Source of the DNA: Pseudoxanthomonas indica
GTDB taxonomy: Bacteria > Pseudomonadota > Gammaproteobacteria > Xanthomonadales > Xanthomonadaceae
DNA length: 64,000 nt
Direction of reading: 5' to 3'
Assembly: GCF_900167565.1 (NCBI RefSeq)
Contig: NZ_FUZV01000002.1
Span: 1,302,001 to 1,366,000, forward strand
In this document: positions 53,782-62,372 of the stretch, piece by piece
Layout of the letters: the number at the start of each line of letters is the position of its first letter
Position numbering within the stretch: position 1 is the first letter of the stretch
Translations under genes and position numbers: made by a program
Notes under the pieces: generated by a model
Database searches by the model: none
What the model was told of the DNA's origin: nothing
Seen by the model: the letters and a program-made list of their open reading frames with translations, nothing else

Positions 53782-53804
53782 ACAAGCAGAACAACGCTCA
53801 AACC

Positions 53805-54464
53805 TCAAGGCACAGCGACCTTGTCAGCCGCAGCAGAGGGCACAGGCACCCGCCAGGCATCCTCGGGATTGTCGAGCAACGACAACCCCTGCAGCCGATA
53901 CTCGCAACCGATCAAGACGCGCTGCTGCAAGCCGGGACGTTCTTCCTCGTAGATCACCAACGCATGCTGATCATCCAGCGCACCGGACAACGGCTGCGCA
54001 GCACTATCAGCCAGCCGTTCTTCCAAGCGCTTGGTGGCGGCATCAATCGGCCCCGCTACCACCATCAACACGCGATTCCCGGTAATCACCACCGCATCGC
54101 TGACATGGCCCCACGCATGCACCGGAAAATCCAGCCGATACAGATCCATCGCCGGATTGGAATACTGGCGATCCGTCTGCACGAACTCGTCGGGCCGCTC
54201 GCGCCGCAAGCGCGACAGCAGGCCGGGTAGGGCGACGTTGTCACTCCGGCAGGTCAGCGCATCGATCAAGGCATCCCCGGTGTCGTCGTTCACGGCAGCA
54301 GGCGTGGCCGCACGCGCGGGCTCTGCGCCCGTTACCGGCGCCGTCGCGCGCGTCGTCGGCTTGGGCTGCTGTGCCCAGGCGACCTGCATGCACGACACGC
54401 CCATCGCCATCAGCATCGCCGTGGCGAGGGAGGCACACCCCTGCGGCTTATTCCAGCTGCGCAT
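53805..54464 (-). CDS. secreted or lipoprotein-like protein of unknown function
   Basis: 219 residues from ATG 54464, which overlaps the end of the TPR-like gene. Signal peptide MRSWNKPQGCASLATAMLMA... with cleavage likely after AWA. The mature part has an Ala/Thr/Pro linker, then a compact domain (DLYRLDFPVHAWGHVSDAVVI, ALVIYEEERPGLQQRVLIGC). No family recognised. Probably co-transcribed with the TPR-like gene. Confidence 0.65.
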   Translation of the reverse strand: MRSWNKPQGCASLATAMLMAMGVSCMQVAWAQQPKPTTRATAPVTGAEPARAATPAAVNDDTGDALIDALTCRSDNVALPGLLSRLRRERPDEFVQTDRQYSNPAMDLYRLDFPVHAWGHVSDAVVITGNRVLMVVAGPIDAATKRLEERLADSAAQPLSGALDDQHALVIYEEERPGLQQRVLIGCEYRLQGLSLLDNPEDAWRVPVPSAAADKVAVP

Positions 54465-55302
54465 TCGCGTAATCGGCATCCAGGGCTTCCATGGCATCAC
54501 GCGGCTTCAGCTTGCCTGCTTTCTCGAAGGCATTCGCGGCCGCGTCTTCCTTCTTCTCGCCGTACAGCAGCAACAACACGTTGGCGTGTTCGATGTGGGT
54601 GATCGGGGCCTCAGGCGTCAACTTGAGCGCGGTCTTGATGTGCGACTCGGCCTCCGCGGCCTTGGCGCCGTAGGTCAGCCCGCCAATCATCGCGCCAATC
54701 TTGTCGATGATCTCGGCGTGGTACAGCGCGTACGCGGTATGCGCTTCGGCATGCTTGGGCGCCAGTTCCAGCGTGGTTTCCAGCGCGTCGCGGACCTTGC
54801 CGGCAATCCCCTGCTTGAGCGCCTTGACGATGCTCAGGCCCTGGCTGTAGCGACCCAGCGCGAACGCATGGCCGTAGTGGCTGCTGGGTTCGTCCGGCAG
54901 CGCCTTGATCGCGGCCTCGGCCAGCTTGGCGGCCTGTTCGAAGCGCTTGAGCTTCTCGGCCTCGTTGTCGACCAGGTAGGTGGCATGGATGCCGAGCGAC
55001 TTGATCGCCACCATCGTGCCGATCGGGCCCAGCGCGACGCCGGCGTCGTAGGCCTGCTGGAAATCGCCGCGATGGAACGCACGCCAGGCGTCCTGCAGTG
55101 CGCTGGCCAGGCCGGCAGCGTCCTTGCTCTTGGCGGACTTGCCGGCAGCGTCGATCAGCGCCTGCGCGCGTTTGGCGTCGGGGAACGGTTCGGCGTCGCC
55201 GCCGTGCAAGGCCGGCCAGGCCTTCTTGAGGGCGTCGCCGTGGTAGGCGAATCCGGGGTTGGGGAAGGGAAACGCCTTCCACGCACTGCTTTTGCCGGCC
55301 AT
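54448..55302 (-). CDS. TPR-like helical repeat protein
   Basis: 284 residues from ATG 55302. No signal peptide. It is built from Ala-rich helix pairs (FHRGDFQQAYDAGVALGPIG, RFEQAAKLAEAAIKALPDEP, AEAESHIKTALKLTPEAPIT) typical of tetratricopeptide repeats, so it probably binds other proteins. Overlaps the downstream secreted-protein gene by 17 bp. Function unknown. Confidence 0.7.
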   Translation of the reverse strand: MAGKSSAWKAFPFPNPGFAYHGDALKKAWPALHGGDAEPFPDAKRAQALIDAAGKSAKSKDAAGLASALQDAWRAFHRGDFQQAYDAGVALGPIGTMVAIKSLGIHATYLVDNEAEKLKRFEQAAKLAEAAIKALPDEPSSHYGHAFALGRYSQGLSIVKALKQGIAGKVRDALETTLELAPKHAEAHTAYALYHAEIIDKIGAMIGGLTYGAKAAEAESHIKTALKLTPEAPITHIEHANVLLLLYGEKKEDAAANAFEKAGKLKPRDAMEALDADYANAQLE

Positions 55303-55473
55303 GTTGTTCCTCCTCCCAAAGGTGGCCCGAGCATGGCCGCCGGGCCAGTCACTGGCAAGTCCTGCCACGCAGCAGGCGCGGGTGTTTCTGCTAGGACCGG
55401 ACAGGAACTGGAACGCAGGTTGCGCCCGGCAAAGGCCAGATAACCGCCGTGCGGGGCGGACCACGCCGATGAC

Positions 55474-56100
55474 TCAGCGCTGGTAGGCGGCAATCAGTCC
55501 ATGCAGATGCACGCGCTCGCCTTCGCGCAGGAACGGTGCCAGCAGCATCATCACCTGCACGATGCCATCGCGGATCGCCCGCTGTTCGTTGCGATCGCCG
55601 CGCGCGGCGGCGTAGTTGAGCCAGAAGGTGGCGATGACCAGGATGTTGGTGGCGGTCGCGGCCAGTTCCGCCGGCGTGGCGCGCATCACCTCGGCCACGC
55701 CCAGGCCGCGCATCACCTCATGGGCGCTTTCGTCGGCGCGCTTGAGCAGGCGCGCAAAGCGGATGCGCAGGCGCCGGTTGCGGCTGAGGATCTCGACCAG
55801 ATCGCGATACAGGAATCGATAGTCCCAGATGCACTCGAACACCAGGTGCAGCTGCAGCCAGATGTCCTCCAGCCCGGGCAGGCGATCGCCGGGCGTGGTC
55901 AGGGCGACATCCATGCGCTCTTCGAACCGGCCGAAGAGCTGCTCGATGATGTCGTCCTTGTTGCGGAAGTGGTAGTACAGGTTGCCCGGGCTGATTTCCA
56001 GCTCGTCGGCGATGTGGTTGGTGGTGACGTGCGGTTCGCCCTGCGCGTTGAACATGCCGAGCGAGGCGTCCAGGATGCGCTGGCGGGTGTCGCGCGCCAC
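55474..56100 (-). CDS. TetR-family transcriptional regulator
   Basis: 208 residues starting at GTG 56100. N-terminal helix-turn-helix TRQRILDASLGMFNAQGEPHVTTNHIADELEISPGNLYYHF, then a helical ligand domain. Three bp after the acyl-CoA-binding protein gene and divergent from the fatty acyl-CoA reductase. A fatty-acyl ligand is an inference from context. Confidence 0.93.
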   Translation of the reverse strand: MARDTRQRILDASLGMFNAQGEPHVTTNHIADELEISPGNLYYHFRNKDDIIEQLFGRFEERMDVALTTPGDRLPGLEDIWLQLHLVFECIWDYRFLYRDLVEILSRNRRLRIRFARLLKRADESAHEVMRGLGVAEVMRATPAELAATATNILVIATFWLNYAAARGDRNEQRAIRDGIVQVMMLLAPFLREGERVHLHGLIAAYQR

Positions 56101-56103
56101 GGC

Positions 56104-56361
56104 TCAGGCGGTCAGCTTCTTCACCAGGTCCACGTATTTCTTCTGCGCATCGGCCTGCGCGGTGCCCTTGAGCTTGGCCCAGGCCTCGTACTTGGCGGTG
56201 CCGACAAAATCGAAGAAGCCCGGCTTGTCGCCTTTGACGTCGCCTTCCGAGCCCTGTTTGTAGAGCGCGTACAGACGCAGCAAGGTGTCGTTGTCCGGAC
56301 GCTCGGACAGGCCCTGGATATCCTTGGATGCCTGTTCGAATGCGTTTTGCAGATCGGCCAT
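56104..56361 (-). CDS. acyl-CoA-binding protein
   Basis: 85 residues from ATG 56361. The ACBP signature is clear: LYALYKQGSEGDVKGDKPGFFDFVGTAKYEAW with the Tyr and Lys residues that hold CoA. It sequesters long-chain acyl-CoA. Divergent from the reductase gene across 142 bp and followed by tetR, consistent with supplying acyl-CoA to the reductase. Confidence 0.95.
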   Translation of the reverse strand: MADLQNAFEQASKDIQGLSERPDNDTLLRLYALYKQGSEGDVKGDKPGFFDFVGTAKYEAWAKLKGTAQADAQKKYVDLVKKLTA

Positions 56362-56503
56362 GGAAACGTCCTCCCGTTTGGCCGGCATCAGACCACGCGG
56401 AACTGGGGCGGTCAATCAGCGGGATTGTCGTTGGCCGATGGCTCTGGCATGTTGGCCGCAGGACCGGCGGAGGGGCCGGGCCACCAACACGGGACGGCAC
56501 TCC

Positions 56504-58492
56504 ATGAGCTATTTCGTCACCGGCGCCACGGGTTTCATTGGCCGCTATCTGGTTTCCAGGCTGCTCGCGCGCGAGGGCACGGTGTATGTGCTGGTGCGGC
56601 CGGACTCGCAGAAGAAGTTCGACGCGGTGGCGAAGAAATCCGGCTGGGACCTCAAGCGCATCAGCGTGATGGCCGGAGACATGAGCCAGCCGCGCTGCGG
56701 CTTGACGCCGGCGCAGGTGCGCCGCCTGGCCGGCAAGGTCAAACACTTCTTCCATCTGGCGGCCATCTACGATCTGACCGCCAGCGCCGAATCCCAGCGC
56801 ATCGCCAACATCGACGGCACCCGCCACGCGCTGGACCTGGCGGCGGCGCTCAAGGTGGGGGTGTTCCACCACACCAGTTCGATTGCCGCGGCCGGGCTGT
56901 ATCCGGGCATTTTCCGCGAGGACATGTTCGAGGAAGCCGAGGGCCTGGACGATCCCTACCTGCGTACCAAGCATGATTCCGAAGCGCTGGTGCGCCAGGA
57001 AAAACGCATCAAGTGGCGGATTTACCGGCCCGGCATGGTGGTGGGCGATTCGAAGACCGGCGAAATCGACAAGATCGATGGGCCGTACTACTTCTTCTCG
57101 CTGATCAAGAAACTGCGCGAGCTGCTGCCGCAATGGATGCCGGTGCTGGGCATCGAGGGCGGGCGCATCAATCTGGTGCCGGTGGACTTTGTCGCCGATG
57201 CGATGGATCACATCGCGCACAAGCCCAAGCTGGACGGGCATACCTTCCATCTGACCGATCCGGAGCCACTGCGGGTGGGCGAGGTGCTCAACACCTTCTG
57301 CCGCGCCGGCCACGCGCCGGAGATGACCATGCGCCTGGACGCGCGGATGTTCGCCTTCGTGCCCAGCGGCGTGCGCGCGGCGGTGGGCAACCTGCCGCCG
57401 ATCCGGCGCTTCGTGGGCATGTTGCTGCGCGACTTCAAGATTCCGAAAGAGGTGTTGAAGTTCATCACCTATCCGACCCGCTTCGACAGCCGCGAGACCG
57501 AACGCGCGCTCAAGGGCAGCGGCATCAGCGTGCCGCGGCTGGACGACTACGCCTGGCGCCTGTGGGATTACTGGGAACGCCACCTGGACCCGGATCTGTT
57601 CATCGACCGCAGCCTCAAGGGCAAGGTGCGCAACAAGGTGGTGCTGATTACCGGTGGTTCCTCGGGCATCGGCCTGTCCACCGCGCAGCGCGTGGCCGAG
57701 GCCGGCGCGATCACGCTGATCGTGGCGCGTGGCGAGGATGAACTGTTCAAGGCGCGCGATGCGATGAAGGCCAAGGGCGGCAAGGTCTTCGCCTACACCG
57801 CGGATCTGGCCGACATGGCCGACTGCGATCGCCTGATCAAGACCGTGCTGGACGAACATGGCCACGTCGACATCCTGATCAACAACGCCGGCCGATCGAT
57901 CCGCCGCTCCATCGAACTGAGCTACGACCGCTTCCACGATTTCGAGCGGACCATGCAGCTGAACTACTTCGGCAGCCTGCGCCTGATCATGGGCTTCATG
58001 CCGGGCATGACCCAGCGCCGCAAGGGCCACATCATCAACATCAGCTCGATCGGCGTGCTGGCCAACTCGCCGCGCTTCTCGGCCTACGTGGCCTCGAAGG
58101 CGGCGCTGGATGCGTTCAGCCGTTGCGCGCAGGGCGAGTTGTCAGGCAAGGGCATCAGCTTCACCACCATCAACATGCCGTTGGTGAAGACGCCGATGAT
58201 CGCGCCGACCAAGATGTACGACAGCATCCCGACCCTGTCGCCGGAAGAGGCAGCGGAGCTGGTGGTGCGCGGCATCATCGAAAAGCCCAGCCGCATCGCC
58301 ACCCGCCTGGGCATCTTTGCCGCGTTGATCAATGCGGTGGCGCCCAAGGCCTACGAAGTAATCATGAGCACGGCGTTCGAGTTGTTCCCGGATTCGGCCG
58401 CGGCCAAGGGCGATCGCAAGGCGCTCAAGGAAGCCGCGCCCAGCCAGGAACAGATCGCCTTCGCCTCGCTGATGCGCGGCGTGCATTGGTAG
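56504..58492 (+). CDS. two-domain fatty acyl-CoA reductase (alcohol-forming, Maqu_2507-like)
   Basis: 662 residues from ATG 56504. The N-terminal domain is an extended SDR (FVTGATGFIGRYLVSRL; YLRTKHDSE as YxxxK; IYRPGMVVGDS; NLVPVDFVADAMDHIAH). The C-terminal domain is a classical SDR (LITGGSSGIGLS, NNAGRSIRRS, ISSIGVL, YVASK). Length, order and many blocks, including the ending MRGVHW, follow the Marinobacter enzyme that reduces acyl-CoA or fatty aldehyde to fatty alcohol for wax esters. ACBP and TetR genes diverge from it. No wax synthase is in the window, so the end product is open. Confidence 0.88.
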   Translation: MSYFVTGATGFIGRYLVSRLLAREGTVYVLVRPDSQKKFDAVAKKSGWDLKRISVMAGDMSQPRCGLTPAQVRRLAGKVKHFFHLAAIYDLTASAESQRIANIDGTRHALDLAAALKVGVFHHTSSIAAAGLYPGIFREDMFEEAEGLDDPYLRTKHDSEALVRQEKRIKWRIYRPGMVVGDSKTGEIDKIDGPYYFFSLIKKLRELLPQWMPVLGIEGGRINLVPVDFVADAMDHIAHKPKLDGHTFHLTDPEPLRVGEVLNTFCRAGHAPEMTMRLDARMFAFVPSGVRAAVGNLPPIRRFVGMLLRDFKIPKEVLKFITYPTRFDSRETERALKGSGISVPRLDDYAWRLWDYWERHLDPDLFIDRSLKGKVRNKVVLITGGSSGIGLSTAQRVAEAGAITLIVARGEDELFKARDAMKAKGGKVFAYTADLADMADCDRLIKTVLDEHGHVDILINNAGRSIRRSIELSYDRFHDFERTMQLNYFGSLRLIMGFMPGMTQRRKGHIINISSIGVLANSPRFSAYVASKAALDAFSRCAQGELSGKGISFTTINMPLVKTPMIAPTKMYDSIPTLSPEEAAELVVRGIIEKPSRIATRLGIFAALINAVAPKAYEVIMSTAFELFPDSAAAKGDRKALKEAAPSQEQIAFASLMRGVHW

Positions 58493-58530
58493 GCATGCGG
58501 CGGAAGGTGGCCATCCGGATCGGGTGGCCT

Positions 58531-58554
58531 TGTAGGAGGGGCTTCAGCCCCGAC
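58531..58554. repeat. GTAGGAGGGGCTTCAGCCCCGAC repeat
   Basis: GGGGCT-TC-AGCCCC hairpin (58538-58551) in a REP-like stretch between the convergent reductase and hemoglobin genes. The hemoglobin stop codon lies in its loop. Could act as a bidirectional terminator. Confidence 0.7.
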
Positions 58555-59020
58555 CCAATCCCACCGGCAGCGCCTGCTGGTTGCGCATATGCAGGGCCAG
58601 CGGCTCGATGCGGCTCCACAGGAACTCGCGCAGTTCGGCGTCGTCGACGTTTTCCAGCATCGACTGGTGGAAACAGGCCAGCCAGCCACTGACCGCGTCC
58701 ATGTCGATCGCAAACGGCAGGTGGCGCGCGCGCAGCATCGGCGGGCCGTGGCGCTCGGTAAACAGGGGCGGACCACCGAGCCAGCCGCTGAGGAATTCGA
58801 ACAGCTTCTGCTCGCTGCCCGACAACTCGTCCGGGTGCAGTGCACGCACGGCCGCGGCTTCGGGCAGGCTGTCCATCAGCGCGTACATGCGCACGGTGAA
58901 GCGACGCAGGCCAGCTTCGCCGCCGATGCGCAGATACGGTGTGGCGGCTGGGGACGTGTCTGTCTCGGCGGCGTCGTTGTCGCTGGCGCCCGCAGCCGCC
59001 GGCGTTACATGTTCTTGCAT
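58544..59020 (-). CDS. group II truncated hemoglobin-like protein
   Basis: 158 residues from ATG 59020, inside the end of the upstream gene. After a low-complexity start of about 30 residues comes a globin: LRRFTVRMYALMDSLPEAAAVRALHP, LSGWLGGPPLFTERHGPPMLRARHLPFAI (proximal-side His and the GGP pattern), CFHQSMLENV. Members bind oxygen or NO. The C-terminal residues VGLGRG fall in a dispersed palindrome, whose loop gives the stop codon. Confidence 0.88.
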   Translation of the reverse strand: MQEHVTPAAAGASDNDAAETDTSPAATPYLRIGGEAGLRRFTVRMYALMDSLPEAAAVRALHPDELSGSEQKLFEFLSGWLGGPPLFTERHGPPMLRARHLPFAIDMDAVSGWLACFHQSMLENVDDAELREFLWSRIEPLALHMRNQQALPVGLGRG

Positions 59021-59940
59021 TGGCGCCAACGGATCGGATCAGTGCTGCCCTTGGGCGGATTCAACTGCACGCGCACCGTGCGCAGCGCCGGGTAGCGCTC
59101 GACCTGCTCGCAGATGCGCGGCCAGATCGCATCCGGGTTGCCGTCGTAGTCCACGGTGAGGGTCAGGCGGGTCTGCCAGACGCCGCGGATCACGCCGGGC
59201 GTATGCGACAGCTCGCGCGAGATGGCCAGGCGCTGGTCTTCCAGTTCCGCCTCGCTGGGTTCGTGATAGGTGTCCACGGCCTGGGTGGCGGCCGGTGCGG
59301 TGGTCGCCGGGGCGACTTCGGCGGGCGCCGCCGGGCGCGGGCCCTCGTTGATCCACCAGTTGGCCAGGGCGGTCGATACGACCGCACCCAGCGCGAACGC
59401 GGCCAGCCAGGCGATGCCGATATGGCGGCGCGCGCGCGCCTTGGCCTGCTGGACCAGATCGTGGCGCAGGTCGTCTTCTATCAGTGGCTTGAGCGCGTCC
59501 CACAGCGCCGGTCCGTCGAGGACTTCGATATTGCGGCTGCGCGCGGCCTCGTGGCCTTCCTTCTCGACCCGGCCTTCGGTGGCCAGGATGCCGCCCGCCG
59601 CGCCGGACAGGCGCACGCTGGCGGCCAGTTCTTCCACCGGCGCGGCGCCGATGCGGTAGGCCGAACCGTGCTTGCAGGACAGCTGCCAGTGGCGTTCGCC
59701 CTGGCGCAGGGTGAAGGTGCTGCGCGGATCGCGGGCTTCATCGCCGCGCGTCTCCAGGCTCAGGCCGCGGCGTTGCATCGCCACCAGCACCAGTTTGGAG
59801 AATTCCCGCCAGCGCAGGCCCGACAGGGCGTGCAGGCCGCTGGCGATCTCGTCGTTACGACGACGGACAAGCCACAGGTACAGGCTGGCGGCGATGCCGG
59901 ACAACAGGGTGATGGCCAAACCGGACAGCCAGAAGAGCAT
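59005..59940 (-). CDS. membrane-anchored Mrr-like restriction endonuclease-fold protein
   Basis: 311 residues. An N-terminal TM helix (LFWLSGLAITLLSGIAASLYLWLV) is followed by an Mrr_cat-like domain (LRWREFSKLVLVAMQRRGL, WQLSCKHGSAYRIGAAPVEEL with the CK of the Q/CxK motif, GGILATEGRVEKEGHEAARS, IEVLDGPALWDAL), a second TM helix (about 178-198) and a periplasmic part of about 110 residues. The catalytic Asp is not obvious, so it may not cut DNA. Not part of any restriction system here; overlaps the hemoglobin gene. Confidence 0.75.
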   Translation of the reverse strand: MLFWLSGLAITLLSGIAASLYLWLVRRRNDEIASGLHALSGLRWREFSKLVLVAMQRRGLSLETRGDEARDPRSTFTLRQGERHWQLSCKHGSAYRIGAAPVEELAASVRLSGAAGGILATEGRVEKEGHEAARSRNIEVLDGPALWDALKPLIEDDLRHDLVQQAKARARRHIGIAWLAAFALGAVVSTALANWWINEGPRPAAPAEVAPATTAPAATQAVDTYHEPSEAELEDQRLAISRELSHTPGVIRGVWQTRLTLTVDYDGNPDAIWPRICEQVERYPALRTVRVQLNPPKGSTDPIRWRQCKNM

Positions 59941-60052
59941 GGAAAGTGCGCGTTCGAATGAAGGCGCAGATTCTAGAGGGAACGAGAGCGTCCGGGTGAC
60001 GTCAACCTGTACGCGCCGGGGTCATTTCTGGCCGCGACGCGAAACGCGGGCA

Positions 60053-60119
60053 CAAAAAAGCCCGCCAGTCCGAAGCCGTAAGGGGAGGGGAGCATACGTA
60101 CTTCGCTGGACTGGCGGGC
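60053..60119 (-). terminator. intrinsic terminator of the phasin gene
   Basis: Perfect 12-bp arms GCCCGCCAGTCC (60060-60071) and GGACTGGCGGGC (60108-60119), with inner CGAAG/CTTCG pairing, then six T on the minus strand. Confidence 0.75.
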
Positions 60120-60198
60120 GATTGGGATTGTTGCGCGTTGCATGCTGCCATGCAACAAAACTTTCCTGTTTTTCAGTCAACGCACTGCAACGGTGCGT

Positions 60199-60804
60199 TC
60201 ACGTCGTGGCTTTGCGCGCTGTGCGCTTCGTGCTGGTGCGTTTGCGCGGCGCCGCCGTGGTGGCTTTGGTGGGTTTGCGGACGCTCTTTTTGGCGGGCGC
60301 GGCTGCCGGTTTCTTGACGTTGCGCTTGCTGGCCGCGCGTTTGGCCACCGGCCCCAGGCCGCTGAGGCGACGCAGTTCGGCATTGAGCGAGTCGACGCGA
60401 TCCAGCAGGCCGCTCAGATCCTCGCGACTGGGGACTTCAAGCCGACGCAGGGCGCGCTGCACGCGATCTTCGAAGACTTTTTCCAGGCGATCCCAGGTGT
60501 CGGTGGCGCGTTCGCGCGCCTGGCCCACGGTCTGCTCCATCGCATTGCGCACGGCGTCGACGCGACCACCGGCCAGCTTGCGCGTGCGCTGTTCCAGATT
60601 CAGGCCTTCCTTGACCAGGGTCTCGAACAGCTTGCCACCCTCGGCCTGCGCGCGGCCAAAGGCGCCGACGCCGGCCAGCCAGACCTGCTGCGCCGATTCG
60701 CTGAGGTTCTTCGACAGACGCTGAGCCTGGGCCTGCAGGTTGTCTTCTTCTGCGGCCTTGCTCTTGCTGGTCTTCTTGCGGGCGGACTTCTTCAACGTGG
60801 CCAT
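60199..60804 (-). CDS. phasin with histone H1-like tail (PhaF-like)
   Basis: 201 residues from ATG 60804 (MATLKKSARKKTS). The middle is a long amphipathic helix typical of polyhydroxyalkanoate granule phasins (LSESAQQVWLAGVGAFGRAQAEGGKLFETLVKEG) plus a leucine-zipper-like stretch. The last 55 or so residues are Lys/Ala/Pro/Arg-rich and H1-like. In Pseudomonas PhaF ties granules to the nucleoid for even segregation. No PHA synthase is in the window. Confidence 0.88.
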   Translation of the reverse strand: MATLKKSARKKTSKSKAAEEDNLQAQAQRLSKNLSESAQQVWLAGVGAFGRAQAEGGKLFETLVKEGLNLEQRTRKLAGGRVDAVRNAMEQTVGQARERATDTWDRLEKVFEDRVQRALRRLEVPSREDLSGLLDRVDSLNAELRRLSGLGPVAKRAASKRNVKKPAAAPAKKSVRKPTKATTAAPRKRTSTKRTARKATT

Positions 60805-60965
60805 GGTGATCCCGTCGGTGCTGTGGAATGTGAGTTGAGAATTCGTCGTTCCACTAGAGTTTTCACACGAGTTCGGGCGAAGCCCGAACTCCCCAAAGTT
60901 TGCGTGGCAAACTTCGGGCCCCGTCGCGCATTGCCTATCCCTTCGTTCGCACATGCGTGCAAACT

Positions 60966-60987
60966 TGCCCCCTTGACAAAGGGGGCA
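60966..60987 (-). terminator. hairpin after the patatin gene
   Basis: TGCCCCCTT (60966-60974) and AAGGGGGCA (60979-60987) pair perfectly with a 4-nt loop, 15 bp past the stop. No clear T run, so it may be a weak terminator or stability hairpin. Confidence 0.55.
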
Positions 60988-61001
60988 TTGAAAAGCCCTG
61001 A

Positions 61002-62243
61002 TCAGCGCGCCACTGCGCGCTGGCTGGCGATGAACTGCTCCACATCATCCAGTGCGCGGCGCAGGCGGGCGGTGGTGTCGGTCATGCGCGGGACGATGTC
61101 CAGGCCGGCCAGGATCGAGCGGTTCTTCTGGTTGACGATGTCGCGGCGCAGCTTGACGCCGTGGGCGGCGAGCATCGGTTCCAGCACGTCGGCGCGGCGA
61201 CGCAGGTCGGCCAGAGTGTTGCGGTAGGCCAGCTGGCAGACGCGGTGGCGCGAGGAGAAGCTGAAAAGGTTGGTGAAGAACAGCTCGCTGTCGTTGGCGT
61301 TGGGTTCGAACACCAGCTGATCGATGTTGGGGAACTGGTGCGGATACTTCTCCAGGCCAATCTGCATGCGCGACTGCAGCAGCGTGCGCAGGGTCTGCGA
61401 GAGCACCGCCGGCAGGCCACCGCTGGCCAGGCCCACCTGCTCGACCTCATCCAGCTGCGGCGTGGCGCGGGTGGCGTCGAACGGCACCAGCGGGTTGATG
61501 CCGATCATCAGGTCGATGCCGCGCTCTAGCACGGTGGAGGCATGCATGGTCCGGCGCAGGGCGCCGTCCAGATAATGGCGGCCGCGGATTTCCACCGGCG
61601 GGTACAGGCCGGGCAGGGCGGCGCTGGCCTGCACGGCCTGCGAGATGGGCACGTTGTCCCAGCCGGGTTCGCCGAAGCGCACCGCTTCGCCGGTATCCAG
61701 GTCCACGGCCACGACGAACAGGTCGGCATCGAGCTTGCGGAAATCGTTGCTGCGACCACGGCGGCTGAAGACATCGCTGAGGAAGGCTTCCACCCCGGTG
61801 TTGTCGAACAGGCCGGTGGGCACCAGCCCGCCAAAGCGCAGGATCAAATCCGACCAGCGCACCGCCTTGCGCGGGTTGCGCAGCAGCCGCTTGCCCCATT
61901 GCGCGTACAGGCCGGGCAGGCTGGCGACGCGGCGCAGGTATTCGTCGACATTGGGGCGCAGGAAGGTCTCGGTGCGGAACTGCGCATCGTCGCTGGTGCC
62001 GGTGATGAAGATCCGGCACATCTCGGCGGTGCTCATGCGATTGGCCAGGCCCGCGGCCAGAAACGCCCCCGAGCTCACGCCCACGTAGCAATCCAGACGG
62101 GTCAGATCCAGGCCGTCCAGCGCCTCGTCCAGCGCGCGCAGTGCGCCCAGTTCGTACATGCCGCCAATGGGACCACCGCCGGCAATGGCCAGGCCGATGC
62201 GGCCGCCGTTGCCACGCTGTTTGGCGCTGTGGAGTGAAAGCAT
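61002..62243 (-). CDS. patatin-like phospholipase
   Basis: 413 residues. Oxyanion motif GGGPIGGMYELG, nucleophile elbow GVSSG, and catalytic Asp in YLDGAL give a complete Ser-Asp dyad. No signal peptide. The family hydrolyses acyl chains from phospholipids or stored lipids. It lies upstream of the phasin gene in transcription order, separated by a 197-bp gap with hairpins. Confidence 0.93.
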   Translation of the reverse strand: MLSLHSAKQRGNGGRIGLAIAGGGPIGGMYELGALRALDEALDGLDLTRLDCYVGVSSGAFLAAGLANRMSTAEMCRIFITGTSDDAQFRTETFLRPNVDEYLRRVASLPGLYAQWGKRLLRNPRKAVRWSDLILRFGGLVPTGLFDNTGVEAFLSDVFSRRGRSNDFRKLDADLFVVAVDLDTGEAVRFGEPGWDNVPISQAVQASAALPGLYPPVEIRGRHYLDGALRRTMHASTVLERGIDLMIGINPLVPFDATRATPQLDEVEQVGLASGGLPAVLSQTLRTLLQSRMQIGLEKYPHQFPNIDQLVFEPNANDSELFFTNLFSFSSRHRVCQLAYRNTLADLRRRADVLEPMLAAHGVKLRRDIVNQKNRSILAGLDIVPRMTDTTARLRRALDDVEQFIASQRAVAR

Positions 62244-62372
62244 GCCGGTCCCGGGTGCAAGTCTGGGGCGAGTGTAGCCTGCGTCCGCCGGCCGACCCTA
62301 AAGCATCGCGTTGGCAGAGGATCGCCGGGGCATGGCTTGCGCCTTCACGGCCGGGCCGGGATCATCGCCCCC

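Larger units (their letters stand above)
53137..53804. other. gene-free promoter and repeat region upstream of the flagellins
   Basis: No gene is supported. It carries two FliA promoters (53231-53257, 53327-53353), two related palindromic elements of opposite orientation (53408-53512, 53675-53781) and a dispersed repeat copy (53577-53613). Confidence 0.8.

Noticed and set aside
59005..59940. Part of a restriction or defence island
   Set aside because: No methyltransferase, helicase or other defence gene adjoins it, and neighbours are housekeeping-like.
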